Notes under the pieces: model-generated
Seen by the model: the letters and a program-made list of their open reading frames with translations, nothing else
The model's database searches: none
What the model was told of the DNA's origin: nothing
Position numbers and translations under genes: made by a program
NCBI RefSeq assembly: GCF_016653315.1
Contig: NZ_NHSH01000042.1
Span: 62,001-126,000 of the forward strand
Direction: 5' to 3'
DNA length: 64,000 nucleotides
Source of the DNA: Halochromatium roseum
Lineage (GTDB): Bacteria > Pseudomonadota > Gammaproteobacteria > Chromatiales > Chromatiaceae
In this document: piece after piece, positions 22,180 through 30,967 of the stretch
Numbering within the stretch: the stretch's first letter is position 1
How the letters are laid out: each line of letters starts with the position of its first letter

Positions 22180-23274
22180 ATGGCCGGACGTAAGCCTAAG
22201 GGCGTACCGGCTGGAAGCAGCCGTCACAGCGCGATGCCGCAGATCCCGACTAGAGACGCCGCGGATACCCGAACCAGCACGGGCAGCAACGGCTCGGATT
22301 ATCTGATCCGACATACCACGCTGCGCCAGTTGCAACTGCTCGAAGCGATCGTGCGTCTCGGCAGTTTTACCCGCGCCGCCGAAGAGCTTTTTCTGACTCA
22401 GCCAACGGTCTCGATGCAGATCAAGAAGTTGTCTGAGGCCATCGGCTCGCCGCTGTTCCGACAAGTGGGGCGAGCCATCGAGCCGACCGACGCCGGTCGT
22501 GAGGTGCATGCCGCCTGTCGGGATATTCTGAGCACACTGTCCAATCTCGAGATCAAGCTTGCCGACCTAAAAGGTCTGAAGCGTGGCCGTCTGCGCCTTG
22601 GCGTCTTGACCACGGCGAAATACGTTGCACCGGAGATCTTGGGTGCCTTTTGTCAGGTCTATCCAGGCATCGATGTCTCGCTCAAGGTCACGAATCGCGA
22701 GAATATCCTGGAACGGCTGATGGGTCACGACGATGACCTCTATGTGATGGGACAGCCGCGCGAGACCAGCGATCAGATCCAGACCATCCCGTTCGCTCCG
22801 AACCCGCTGGTGATGGTTGCGAGTGTCGAGCATCCGCTCGCGGGGCGATGCTCGATACCCTTGAGCGCTCTTGCAGACGAGAACCTTATCCTGCGCGAGC
22901 CTGGCTCGGGTATCCGTGATGCGGTGCTGGCGCAGTTTGCGACGGCGGGATTGGTGCCTCGCGTGAGGATGCAACTGGGCAGTAACGAGGCGATTAAGCG
23001 CGCCATTGTCGGCGGCCTGGGGATTGCCGTGTTGTCCCTGCACTCGCTGACCCTCGAGAGCGGGGGTGGACGTCTTGCGCTACTCGATGTCGAGGGTTTT
23101 CCCATCATGCGCCGTTGGCATCTGGTCTATTCGCGGGCGCGCGAACTGTCTCTGGTGGCGCGCACCTTTCTGGATTTCGCGATTGATTACGAACCTGAGA
23201 TTCGCGCCCGCCTAGCGGAGGCTGAGGAAAACTTTGCCAGCCTGCGCAATCGCCTGGTTGCGCAGTCGCCCTAA
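22180..23274 (+). CDS. cbbR: LysR-type regulator CbbR
   Basis: A 364-residue LysR-type transcription factor that usually activates Calvin-cycle genes in response to metabolites. The winged helix is at about residues 45-105 (TLRQLQLLEAIVRLGSFTRAAE...TQPTVSMQIKKLSEAIGSPLF), followed by a linker helix and the ligand-binding domain with RLRLGVLTTAKYVAPEILGAF, HDDDLYVMGQP and GLGIAVLS. The ~44-residue N-terminal extension (Gly/Ser/Thr-rich) is not normal for CbbR; no later start codon gives a shorter protein that still begins before the helix-turn-helix except internal leucines. It lies downstream and co-directional with the cso genes, instead of divergent from cbbL as is common. Its TAA stop falls in an interspersed repeat. 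Confidence 0.9.
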   Translation: MAGRKPKGVPAGSSRHSAMPQIPTRDAADTRTSTGSNGSDYLIRHTTLRQLQLLEAIVRLGSFTRAAEELFLTQPTVSMQIKKLSEAIGSPLFRQVGRAIEPTDAGREVHAACRDILSTLSNLEIKLADLKGLKRGRLRLGVLTTAKYVAPEILGAFCQVYPGIDVSLKVTNRENILERLMGHDDDLYVMGQPRETSDQIQTIPFAPNPLVMVASVEHPLAGRCSIPLSALADENLILREPGSGIRDAVLAQFATAGLVPRVRMQLGSNEAIKRAIVGGLGIAVLSLHSLTLESGGGRLALLDVEGFPIMRRWHLVYSRARELSLVARTFLDFAIDYEPEIRARLAEAEENFASLRNRLVAQSP

Positions 23275-23326
23275 GGCTCATGGCGCGGCGCCACCCCGGA
23301 AAATGCATCGCGTGAGATCCAAGTGA
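23271..23326 (-). repeat. Interspersed repeat family 1 (REP-like), copy E
   Basis: Read on the minus strand it has GGATCTCACGCGATGCAT, then the core GGTGGCGCCGCGCCATG, then GCCTTAGGG. The core folds as TGGCG/CGCCA. The TAA stop of cbbR (23272-23274) is made by the repeat edge. Four other copies lie at 36261, 39285, 40575 and 51199. Confidence 0.8.
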
Positions 23327-23406
23327 AGGCGATTGCCGGAAAATCGCGTACCGAATTGCGCAGGAACTTCGCTTGTCTTCAAGGAGCTTGCAAGGGTTTT
23401 CAAACT

Positions 23407-24585
23407 ATGTCTAAGCAGCATGCGTGGCCGGACCAGTATTCTTACCCCGTCGCGCGTATCGGCATCATCGGCGGCGGGCAGCTTGGGCGGATGCTGGTGA
23501 AGTCAGCCAAGCGTCTCGGCTGTACCTGCGTCGTCCTCGATCCGACCCCGGGCTCGCCGGCTGGCCAGGTCTCCGGGCAGCAGATCGTCGCTGATTCGCA
23601 TGATCCTGATGCGCTGCAGCAGCTCGCGCAGCAGGTCGATGTGATCACCTTCGACATCGAGGATATCGACGCTGGCATCCTCGAAGAGATTGCGGCAGCG
23701 GGTCACCAGATCCTGCCCTCCGCGACCCTCTTGGGTGACATTCAGGACAAGCTGCGGCAGAAGCAGTTGCTGACGAGTTTGGGTATCCCGACCGCTGATT
23801 TCGTTGAGGTCGATGCGTCGGATGCCGAGCAGTTTGCGCGTTTCGGCTATCCGCTAGTACAGAAGGCGCGGCGAGGTGGTTATGACGGTCGTGGGGTGGT
23901 GGTCATGCAGTCCGCGGCGGACGCGGCGCAAGCGCTACCGGTGCCGTCGCTGATCGAGCGTTTCGTCCCCGCGGCGAAGGAGCTGGCGGTGATCGTGGTG
24001 CGCGGTCAAGATGGCGAGGTGCGCAGCTATCAACCGGTGGAGATGTGCTTCCGCTCGGGCGAGAATATTCTCGACATGCTGCTTGCGCCGGCGCGGATAT
24101 CGCCGGAAACGGCCGCCGCTGCGCGGCGCCTGGCGGTTGAGACGGTGACTGGTCTCGAGGGTGTTGGCATCTTCGGCGTCGAGTTGTTCCTGACCGAGGA
24201 TGCTGCGCTGTTGGTCAACGAGGTCGCGCCGCGTACTCATAACTCCGGACACTACACCATCGAGGCCTGCATCACCGACCAGTTTGAGCAACATCTGCGC
24301 GCGATTACCGGGTTGCCACTCGGCGCCACCGATCAGCTGATCCCGGCGGCCATGATCAATCTGCTCGGCGCGTCGGGGCAATCAGGACCGCCAGTGATCC
24401 GCGGGTTACGCGCGGCGCTCGCGATCCCCGGCGTTTCGGTACACTTGTACGGCAAGGCGTCCACCCGGCCATTTCGCAAGATGGGCCATGTCACGGTGTT
24501 GGATGCCGAGATCGAGTCTGCGCGGCGCAAGGCCGAGCAGGTGCGTGCATTGATCGAGATCGGAAGCGAAAGCGAGACGGGGTGA
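23407..24585 (+). CDS. purK: 5-(carboxyamino)imidazole ribonucleotide synthase
   Basis: PurK carboxylates aminoimidazole ribonucleotide with ATP and bicarbonate in purine synthesis. The 392-residue ATP-grasp enzyme begins with the pre-ATP-grasp fold [21 protein letters not shown], continues with [13 protein letters not shown], the phosphate-binding loop [12 protein letters not shown], and the ATP-grasp end with [33 protein letters not shown]. The ATG at 23407 is chosen; the frame extends to a GTG at 23323 but that stretch overlaps a repeat element and is not conserved. It is translationally coupled to purE. The order purK-purE is the reverse of E. coli. Confidence 0.95.
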   Translation: MSKQHAWPDQYSYPVARIGIIGGGQLGRMLVKSAKRLGCTCVVLDPTPGSPAGQVSGQQIVADSHDPDALQQLAQQVDVITFDIEDIDAGILEEIAAAGHQILPSATLLGDIQDKLRQKQLLTSLGIPTADFVEVDASDAEQFARFGYPLVQKARRGGYDGRGVVVMQSAADAAQALPVPSLIERFVPAAKELAVIVVRGQDGEVRSYQPVEMCFRSGENILDMLLAPARISPETAAAARRLAVETVTGLEGVGIFGVELFLTEDAALLVNEVAPRTHNSGHYTIEACITDQFEQHLRAITGLPLGATDQLIPAAMINLLGASGQSGPPVIRGLRAALAIPGVSVHLYGKASTRPFRKMGHVTVLDAEIESARRKAEQVRALIEIGSESETG

Positions 24586-24590
24586 TGGGG

Positions 24591-25124
24591 ATGGCAAGAG
24601 GCAATCCACGGGTTGGCGTCATCATGGGTAGCGATTCTGACCTGCCTGTGATGCAGGCGGCTGCTGATGTGCTTGGCGAGCTTGGCGTGGCCTATGAGGT
24701 GACGATTGTCTCGGCACATCGAACCCCGAGGCGTCTCTACAGCTATGCTGAACAGGCGGCCGATCGTGGTTTGGGGGTGATCATCGCCGGTGCGGGCGGT
24801 GCGGCGCATCTGCCCGGGATGGTCGCCGCGATCACCGCGTTGCCAGTGATTGGCGTGCCGGTCAGGTCGTCAGCACTATCAGGCCAGGATTCCCTCTTGT
24901 CGATCGTGCAGATGCCGGCTGGCGTGCCGGTGGCCACGGTTGCGATCAATGGTGCCAAGAACGCGGGTCTCTTGGCCGCCCAGATCCTTGGTGTCACCGA
25001 CCTCGAGCTGCGCCAACGCGTGCAGCGGTTCAAGGATCGCCTCGAGGCGGAGGTACTTACCAAGGCGGAACGGCTCGAAGCGGGCGAGATCACCGCCGAT
25101 ACGGTCAGGGCCGCCCGCCGTTAG
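24591..25124 (+). CDS. purE: N5-carboxyaminoimidazole ribonucleotide mutase
   Basis: PurE moves the carboxyl group of the PurK product from N5 to C4. The 177-residue class I enzyme shows [14 protein letters not shown], the catalytic-His loop [30 protein letters not shown] and [20 protein letters not shown]. Three start codons crowd the purK end (GTG 24582, ATG 24585, ATG 24591); the last has the best spacing to the G-rich sequence before it. An incomplete stem followed by a T6 run after the stop (25113-25135) could end transcription. Confidence 0.95.
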   Translation: MARGNPRVGVIMGSDSDLPVMQAAADVLGELGVAYEVTIVSAHRTPRRLYSYAEQAADRGLGVIIAGAGGAAHLPGMVAAITALPVIGVPVRSSALSGQDSLLSIVQMPAGVPVATVAINGAKNAGLLAAQILGVTDLELRQRVQRFKDRLEAEVLTKAERLEAGEITADTVRAARR

Positions 25125-25200
25125 GGCTTTTTTAGCGTCATTGCTGTCATCGCCTGACGAGCCTGAAAGTTGGCCGCTACGCGGTAAGAAACTGTCCATC

Positions 25201-25270
25201 AACTTCTTCCCGATTTAAGTACCACTGTAAGGCGATCATCGGGAAGTAGAATGTTGACAGCTCCTAAGCG
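25201..25270 (+). repeat. Repeat family 2, copy 2, with inverted arm (pilT leader)
   Basis: The block at 25231-25270 matches that at 10738-10777 (core ATCGGGAAGTAGAA). Here an inverted arm CTTCCCGAT lies at 25206-25214 and pairs with ATCGGGAAG at 25238-25246, so the pilT leader can form a long-loop hairpin. It may be a mobile repeat or a shared regulatory leader. Confidence 0.5.
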
Positions 25271-25347
25271 AGTTTCCGGCGATGGCCTTGTTCCCGCGAC
25301 GCGAGGAATGTTGATGCTCGGGTCGCATCGCTGCTGGGGTGTACTTC

Positions 25348-26385
25348 ATGGATATCGCTGAGCTACTCGCCTTCGGGGCCAAGAACAACGCCTCGGATCT
25401 GCATCTCTCGGCCGGTCTGCCGCCGATGATTCGGGTCGATGGCGACATGCGTCGGATCAACGTGCCGGCGCTGGATCATCGTGCCGTGCATGCACTGATC
25501 TACGACATCATGAACGACAAGCAGCGCAAGGACTACGAGGAGTTCCTTGAGACCGACTTCTCGTTCGAGATCCCCGGCGTCGCGCGCTTCCGTGTCAACG
25601 CCTACAACCAGAAGCGCGGTGCTGCCGCGGTCTTCCGGACCATTCCCTCGAAGGTGCTGACGCTCGATGATCTCAAGGCGCCAGAGATCTTCAAGCGCAT
25701 TGTCGACGTGCCGCGTGGCCTAGTGCTGGTGACCGGACCCACGGGCTCCGGCAAATCGACCACGCTGGCGGCGATGGTCGACTATGTCAACGACAAGGAA
25801 TACGGCCATATCCTCACCATCGAGGACCCGATCGAATTCGTCCACATCAGCAAGCGCTGCCTGATCAACCAACGCGAGGTGCACCGCGACACCCTCGGCT
25901 TCAGCGAGGCGCTGCGCTCAGCCCTGCGCCAAGACCCCGACATCATCCTGGTCGGCGAGATGCGCGATCTCGAGACCATTCGTCTGGCACTCACCGCCGC
26001 CGAGACCGGCCATCTGGTCTTCGGCACCCTGCACACCAGCTCAGCGGCCAAGACCATCGACCGCATCGTTGATGTCTTTCCCGCTGCCGAGAAGACCATG
26101 GTGCGCTCGATGCTCTCGGAATCCCTGCGCGCGGTGATCTCCCAGGCCCTGCTGAAGAAGACCGGCGGCGGTCGCGTCGCCGCCCACGAGATCATGATCG
26201 GCACCCCGGCGATTCGTAACCTGATCCGCGAGGACAAGATCGCGCAGATGTACTCCTCGATCCAGACCGGCCAGGCGCACGGCATGCAGACGCTGGATCA
26301 GAACCTGAGTGAATTGCTCAAGCGCGGACTGATCTCGAAGTCGGATGCGCGCAGCAAGGCGCAGAATAAGGAGAGCTTTCAGTAA
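25348..26385 (+). CDS. pilT: Type IV pilus retraction ATPase
   Basis: PilT is the cytoplasmic hexameric ATPase that retracts type IV pili in twitching motility. The 345-residue protein has the N-terminal PAS-like domain (NNASDLHLSAGLPPMIRVDG), Walker A GPTGSGKST, the Asp box TIEDPIEFVH, Walker B DIILVGEMRD, the His box TLHTSSAAKTIDRIVDVFP and the C-terminal AIRNLIRE, the PilT mark needed for retraction. The ATG at 25348 is chosen because the protein then begins MDIAELLAFG, as in other PilT proteins. It converges with the pyrimidine genes, a neighbourhood shared with Pseudomonas. Confidence 0.97.
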   Translation: MDIAELLAFGAKNNASDLHLSAGLPPMIRVDGDMRRINVPALDHRAVHALIYDIMNDKQRKDYEEFLETDFSFEIPGVARFRVNAYNQKRGAAAVFRTIPSKVLTLDDLKAPEIFKRIVDVPRGLVLVTGPTGSGKSTTLAAMVDYVNDKEYGHILTIEDPIEFVHISKRCLINQREVHRDTLGFSEALRSALRQDPDIILVGEMRDLETIRLALTAAETGHLVFGTLHTSSAAKTIDRIVDVFPAAEKTMVRSMLSESLRAVISQALLKKTGGGRVAAHEIMIGTPAIRNLIREDKIAQMYSSIQTGQAHGMQTLDQNLSELLKRGLISKSDARSKAQNKESFQ

Positions 26386-26420
26386 GTTGAGCGCGGCGTA
26401 CCTCTGATCCCACCCACCAA

Positions 26421-27710
26421 TCAATCGCGCTGGTAGACCACCCGACCATTGCTCAGCGTGTAATGGACTTGGCCCTGCAGTTCGCGGCCAAAGAACGGTG
26501 TGTTCCGGCCTTGGCTGAGCCAGTGCTCGGGGGTCGGACGCCAGCGCTCTTTGAGGTCGAACAGGCAGAGGTCGGCGCGGGCGCCGATCTCGATGCGACC
26601 GAGCGTTGCGCGGCCTAGAATCTCCGCTGGATTGCAGGTCACTCGGGCGAGGGCGCTGCTGAGGTCCATCACCCCATCCGCGACCAGCTCAAGCACCAGC
26701 GCGAGCAGGGTCTCGAGCGCGGAGATACCGGGGCGGGTCTGCGGGAAGGGGGCGAGCTTGGCGTCGGGCTCGTGCGGGCGATGATCGGAGCAGATCGCTG
26801 AGATGGCGCCGCTGGCGACTGCCGCGCGCAGGGCATCGCGATCGCGCGCAGTGCGCAACGGTGGGATCACGTGGGCGTTGGCGTTGAAGCCGTAGAGGTC
26901 GTCTTCGGTCAGGAAGAGTTGATGGGCGCTGACGTCGGCGCTGGCGGCGATGCCGCGGCTGCGGGCCTCGGCGAGCATCTCGGTGGCGCGGGCGGTGGAG
27001 AGGCCGCGAAAGTGCACACGGGCGCCGGTCTGCTCGGCGAGCGCCAGATCACGGGCGACGGCGACGGTCTCGGCGGCCTCGGGGATGCCGGGTAGGCCGA
27101 GTTGGGTGCTGACGCGGCCTTCGTGGACGAGGCCGCCCTCGCTGAGATCATCATCGGCCGGGTGCAGAAAGCAGGTGAGATCGAAGGTGGCGGCGTATTC
27201 CAGCGCCCGGCGCTTGACGCGGGTGTTGCTGATGGTGCGATCGGCGTTGCCGACGGCTGGGCAGCCAGCCTCCTTGAGCGCGGCCATCTCGCTGATCTGC
27301 AGCCCGGCTAGGCCCTTGGTCAGGGCGCCGACGGGCAAGACGCGCGCTTGACCGCGGGTCTTGGCGCGGCGGCGGATCAGTTGCGCAACCGCTGGGGTGT
27401 CGATCACCGGGTTGGTATCCGGCGGGCAGCAGAGGGTGGTGATACCGCCGGCTACTGCGGCGCGGGTCTCGCTCTCGATGGTGCCCTTGTGCTCGAGCCC
27501 AGGCTCGCGCAGGCGGGCGCAGAGGTCGACCAGGCCGGGGCTGACGACGAGGCCGCTGGCGTCGATGATGCGTTGCGGCTCAAACCCCTCAGGCATGGCG
27601 CCGAGGGCGACGATACGCCCGCCGATCAGATGCAGGTCGATGATCTGGTCGAGACCGCTGGCGGGGTCGATGACCCGGCCGTGCTGGATGCTCAGGCGCC
27701 GCTCAGCCAT
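26421..27710 (-). CDS. pyrC': Dihydroorotase-like protein, probably non-catalytic (PyrC')
   Basis: A 429-residue amidohydrolase-fold protein encoded directly after pyrB. True class I dihydroorotases have the zinc motif H-x-H in VDLHVHLREPG; here it reads [10 protein letters not shown], so both His are lost. The later zinc-ligand sites are also changed (LHPADDD), though SDHRPHEPD remains. This is the pattern of the pseudo-dihydroorotase PyrC' of Pseudomonas, an inactive partner needed to assemble aspartate transcarbamoylase. An active dihydroorotase should be encoded elsewhere. The ATG at 27710 begins [19 protein letters not shown] and overlaps the end of pyrB by eight bases. The frame upstream of that ATG runs in pyrB repeats and is not a real extension. 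Confidence 0.92.
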   Translation of the reverse strand: MAERRLSIQHGRVIDPASGLDQIIDLHLIGGRIVALGAMPEGFEPQRIIDASGLVVSPGLVDLCARLREPGLEHKGTIESETRAAVAGGITTLCCPPDTNPVIDTPAVAQLIRRRAKTRGQARVLPVGALTKGLAGLQISEMAALKEAGCPAVGNADRTISNTRVKRRALEYAATFDLTCFLHPADDDLSEGGLVHEGRVSTQLGLPGIPEAAETVAVARDLALAEQTGARVHFRGLSTARATEMLAEARSRGIAASADVSAHQLFLTEDDLYGFNANAHVIPPLRTARDRDALRAAVASGAISAICSDHRPHEPDAKLAPFPQTRPGISALETLLALVLELVADGVMDLSSALARVTCNPAEILGRATLGRIEIGARADLCLFDLKERWRPTPEHWLSQGRNTPFFGRELQGQVHYTLSNGRVVYQRD

Positions 27711-29013
27711 ACACTGTGCCGTCTTGGTTGCTGCTGGTCTGGTTGCTGGTCTGATCGAGACTGTTCTGATCGGGGCTGGTCTGGTTGCGGGGCTGGTCGA
27801 GACCAGTCTGGTCGAGACTGGCATCACGCCCCGAGTCTGGCTCCGACTGGCCGGCGAGCTGTGGGCCGAGCTGGCGCCAGCGTTGCAGGCGCGATTGGCC
27901 GGTCAGGTCGGCGTCGAGCCCAGGCTCGAGCAACTTGGCGTCAGTCGCGATCTGCGCCGCGGTCTCAGCCTCCAGCTTGGCGCCGGTCGCTGTCGCCGCT
28001 CCAGTACCGCCCTCGGCCATCTCCGCGGGTCGGTTGGCGCTGGCGAGCGCCAGATTCTGGGTGCCGATGCACATCGACATCACCGCCATGCGCACCGCCA
28101 GTCCATTGCTGACCTGCTCCAGGATCACCGAGCGCGGGCCGTCGGCGATTGCGGAGTCGATCTCGACACCGCGGTTGATCGGCCCGGGGTGCATGACGAT
28201 GGCATCGGGTTTGGCCTTGTCGATGCGCTGCTCGGTGAGGCCGAAGAGCTGGAAGTATTCGTGCTCGCTGGGCAGGAAGGCGCCGTTCATGCGCTCGCGT
28301 TGCAGCCGCAGCATGATGATCACGTCGGCGTCGCGGATGCCCTCGTCGAGGTTGGCGCAGACCCGCACCCCGAGCGCCTCTTCGGCCAGGGCCGGGATCA
28401 GGGTACGCGGGGCGACCACCCGCACCTCAGCGGCACCGAGGGTGCGCAGGGCGCCGATCTGCGAGCGCGCGACCCGCGAGTGCAAGACATCGCCGACGAT
28501 GACCGCGATCAGCGGCTCGAAGGCGCCCTTGTGGCGGCGGATGGTGAACATGTCGAGCATGCCCTGGGTTGGGTGGGCATAGCTGCCGTCGCCGGCGTTG
28601 ATGACGCTGACAAAGGGGGCGGCATGCTCGGCGATGAACTGCGCGGCGCCGCTGTCGGCATGGCGCACGACGAACATGTCGACGTTCATCGCCTCGAGGT
28701 TGCGCAGGGTATCGAGCAGCGTCTCGCCCTTGGCGGTGGCCGAGGTGCTGATGTTCAGGTTCAGCACATCGGCGGAGAGCCGCTTGGCCGCCAGCTCGAA
28801 GGTGGTGCGGGTGCGGGTGCTGTTCTCGAAGAAGACGTTGGCGATGATCTTGCCGCGACAGAGCGGCACCTTCTTCACCGCTTGCCGCGCGACGCCGAGA
28901 AAGCCTTCGGCGCGATCGAGGATCTCGGTGAGCAGGGCGCGGTCGAGTCCGTCGATGGTGAGGAAATGTTTGAGTCGGCCCTGGTCGTCGAGTTGCAGCT
29001 GGCGGGGGTCCAT
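27703..29013 (-). CDS. pyrB: Aspartate carbamoyltransferase catalytic subunit with unusual tail
   Basis: PyrB makes carbamoyl aspartate, the first committed step of pyrimidine synthesis. Residues 1-330 are a normal catalytic chain with the carbamoyl-phosphate site [12 protein letters not shown], the mobile loop around [23 protein letters not shown] and [12 protein letters not shown]. About 100 extra residues follow: first Ala/Thr/Glu-rich, then a repetitive Gln/Asn/Ser/Thr stretch ([20 protein letters not shown] and similar) coded by tandem CTGGTCTG-like repeats at about 27720-27840. Family members end near residue 330-340. The tail may be disordered padding from repeat expansion. The start overlaps the pyrR stop by one base. 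It probably works as a PyrB/PyrC' dodecamer. Confidence 0.95.
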   Translation of the reverse strand: MDPRQLQLDDQGRLKHFLTIDGLDRALLTEILDRAEGFLGVARQAVKKVPLCRGKIIANVFFENSTRTRTTFELAAKRLSADVLNLNISTSATAKGETLLDTLRNLEAMNVDMFVVRHADSGAAQFIAEHAAPFVSVINAGDGSYAHPTQGMLDMFTIRRHKGAFEPLIAVIVGDVLHSRVARSQIGALRTLGAAEVRVVAPRTLIPALAEEALGVRVCANLDEGIRDADVIIMLRLQRERMNGAFLPSEHEYFQLFGLTEQRIDKAKPDAIVMHPGPINRGVEIDSAIADGPRSVILEQVSNGLAVRMAVMSMCIGTQNLALASANRPAEMAEGGTGAATATGAKLEAETAAQIATDAKLLEPGLDADLTGQSRLQRWRQLGPQLAGQSEPDSGRDASLDQTGLDQPRNQTSPDQNSLDQTSNQTSSNQDGTVYG

Positions 29014-29735
29014 CAGCCGGCCCCGCTGGTAGGGCCGTTGACGTTGCCGTGACCGTGACCGTTGCCATCGTCATTCGCGTGGCTGTTGGAATCGCCGCTC
29101 GCCTGACCGCTGGAATGGCCACTCGTCTGGCTGCTAGCCTGGTCATTCGGGTCGAGGCCTGAGTGAATGGTTGGATCAGCGTCGAAGGCCGCGCCGTCTT
29201 GATGACTGCCGGGATCGACCCGGCCACGCTTCAGCGTCAGTGGCTCGGGGCCGGTTAGCTTAATCTGCTCGCCCGGCTCAAGCTCGGCGTAGAGGCCGAC
29301 CACATCCGGCTCGATCGGCAGTTCACGGCCATCGCGACCGGCGAGGATGGCAAGCACGACCGAGGCCGGGCGCCCGTAATCGAACAGCACATTCAGCGCG
29401 GCGCGGATGGTGCGCCCGGTTTGCAGCACGTCGTCGATCAGTACGATGTGCCGATCATCGACCGGCACCGGGAGGTCCGACGGGCGCACCTGCGGATGCG
29501 TGCCGATGCGGGTGAAGTCATCGCGGTAGAAGGAGATATCGAGCTGGCCCATCGGCTCTTGCAGGCCAAGGCGCTGGTGCAGCCGCTCGGCGACCCAGAC
29601 CCCGCCGCTGTGGATGCCGACCATCAGCGGGTGGTCGATGGCGCGGGCGGCCAACAGGGCGCCGAGCTGATCGGCCATCTTGCCGATGGCGGTATCAACC
29701 TCGTCGGCAGACTGCCAGGTATGCATGCTAGTCAT
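29013..29735 (-). CDS. pyrR: PyrR-type uracil phosphoribosyltransferase/regulator with low-complexity tail
   Basis: PyrR binds PRPP and acts as uracil phosphoribosyltransferase; in some bacteria it also controls pyr transcripts. Residues 1-175 show the type I PRTase fold: [13 protein letters not shown], the PRPP loop [18 protein letters not shown] and [10 protein letters not shown]. The last ~65 residues are Ser/Gly/Asn/His/Gln-rich ([20 protein letters not shown]) and are absent from normal PyrR (~170-180 residues). The ATG at 29735 ([14 protein letters not shown]) is chosen; the longer frame lies within ruvX. The start is 13 bases after ruvX, and its stop is shared with the pyrB start. Confidence 0.93.
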   Translation of the reverse strand: MTSMHTWQSADEVDTAIGKMADQLGALLAARAIDHPLMVGIHSGGVWVAERLHQRLGLQEPMGQLDISFYRDDFTRIGTHPQVRPSDLPVPVDDRHIVLIDDVLQTGRTIRAALNVLFDYGRPASVVLAILAGRDGRELPIEPDVVGLYAELEPGEQIKLTGPEPLTLKRGRVDPGSHQDGAAFDADPTIHSGLDPNDQASSQTSGHSSGQASGDSNSHANDDGNGHGHGNVNGPTSGAG

Positions 29736-29748
29736 GGCGAAGGATTCC

Positions 29749-30243
29749 TTAGGATGCGCCGGAGGCGGATGGTGACGGCGGCTCAACGGCTGCTTGAGCA
29801 GCTGTTTGTGCCGCTGTTTGAGCAGCTGCCGCCGCGGATGATTGGGCATCGGCGAGCCAGGTCTCCAAGATGAGCTTGGCGGCTTGCGCGTCGATGCGGT
29901 CGTCTGCGGTGTGTTGGCTGACCTTGAGCTGACGCCGCGCCTCAAGACTGGTCAGACGCTCATCGATGAGATGGACTTGAAGGCCAAACCGGCCCTGCAA
30001 TTGGCGCGCGAAGCGATGGACGCGCTCGCTCCAGGCTTCCTCACTGTCGTCCATATTGAACGGCAGACCGACCACCGCGGCATCCGGCTGCCATTCGCGA
30101 ATGATGGCCTCGAGTCGCTTCCAGTTGGGACGCTGTCCCTGAGCGCGAACCGTCTCGAGCACCGTTGCCGTTCCGGTGACGGTTTGGCCCACCGCAACGC
30201 CGATCTTACGCGGGCCAAAGTCGAAGCCGAGCAGGGTCGCCAC
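29749..30243 (-). CDS. ruvX: Pre-16S rRNA nuclease / Holliday-junction resolvase-like YqgF
   Basis: A 164-residue RNase-H-fold protein of the YqgF family, essential in E. coli and implicated in processing the 5' end of 16S rRNA. It starts [16 protein letters not shown] (catalytic Asp in DFG), continues with [40 protein letters not shown] and ends the fold at [16 protein letters not shown]. About 25 Ala/Gln residues ([17 protein letters not shown]) follow, another repetitive tail in this gene group. It lies between algH and pyrR, as in Pseudomonas. Confidence 0.93.
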   Translation of the reverse strand: MATLLGFDFGPRKIGVAVGQTVTGTATVLETVRAQGQRPNWKRLEAIIREWQPDAAVVGLPFNMDDSEEAWSERVHRFARQLQGRFGLQVHLIDERLTSLEARRQLKVSQHTADDRIDAQAAKLILETWLADAQSSAAAAAQTAAQTAAQAAVEPPSPSASGAS

Positions 30244-30278
30244 GCTTGCTGCTGCCTGTCGGTCTGCCCGATGCCGAA

Positions 30279-30842
30279 TCAGGCGTGGCCGGCTTGGCCG
30301 CTGAGGAGATTGAGATCGATGCCCAGCAGCTGCGCGGCCGACTGCCAGCGGTGGGCGGAGGGGGTCGAAAACAGGATCTGCGCATCGGCTGGACCGTTGA
30401 GCCAGGCGTTGGCGATCATCTCCTGCTCGAGCTGGCCACTGCCCCAGCCGGCATAGCCAAGAGCGATCAGCCGATTCGCCGGACCCTGGCCCTTGGCAAT
30501 GGCCTCGAGCACGTCGCGCGAGGTGGTGACGTGAATCTGATCGGTGACGCTGAGGGTGGAGTCAAAGTTGAAATGGCCGTCGTGGATGACAAAGCCGCGA
30601 TCTGTTTGGACAGGCCCGCCGAGATAGACGGGCGCATTGCTGACGTTGCTGACCTCAGGCTCGATATCGAGCTGTTCCAGGATCTCACCGAGCTGAATCT
30701 CCATCGGCCGGTTAATCACAATGCCCATGGCTCCTTCTTCGGAGTGCTCACAGACATAGGTGACCGTGCGCGAAAAGTTCGGATCTTGAAGACCCGGCAT
30801 CGCGATCAGGAAATGGTTCGTCAGCAAGGTAGTATGAGTCAT
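30279..30842 (-). CDS. algH: YqgE/AlgH family protein
   Basis: A 187-residue protein of the YqgE/AlgH (UPF0301) family. It begins LLTNHFLIAMPGLQDPNFSR, then VTYVCEHSEEGAMGIVINRPM, LGGPVQTDRGFVIHDG, DVLEAIAKGQGP and ends with GWGSGQLEQEMIANAWLNGPAD. The molecular role is not clear; in Pseudomonas the gene was linked to alginate regulation. It is 35 bases before ruvX in the same direction. Confidence 0.93.
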   Translation of the reverse strand: MTHTTLLTNHFLIAMPGLQDPNFSRTVTYVCEHSEEGAMGIVINRPMEIQLGEILEQLDIEPEVSNVSNAPVYLGGPVQTDRGFVIHDGHFNFDSTLSVTDQIHVTTSRDVLEAIAKGQGPANRLIALGYAGWGSGQLEQEMIANAWLNGPADAQILFSTPSAHRWQSAAQLLGIDLNLLSGQAGHA

Positions 30843-30967
30843 TGGGATAGTATCAAGCCGGCTCGAGCGCCTGGCAAGCCATTGCTTTTTGTTCGGCCTT
30901 GGTTTGCTGGGGCGCGCATGGGTGTCAGGTCATCGCTGATTTAGGTTGTCGTCCTCGAGCGGCCTGC

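Noticed and set aside
25113-25140. Intrinsic terminator after purE
   Set aside because: A T6 run is present, but the stem before it is only about four base pairs (GCCC/GGGC), too weak to list as a firm terminator.
27361-29052. 563-codon plus-strand frame opposite pyrC' and pyrB
   Set aside because: It is the mirror of the GC-biased pyr genes. Its composition is Gly/Ala/Asp/Arg-rich with no domain.
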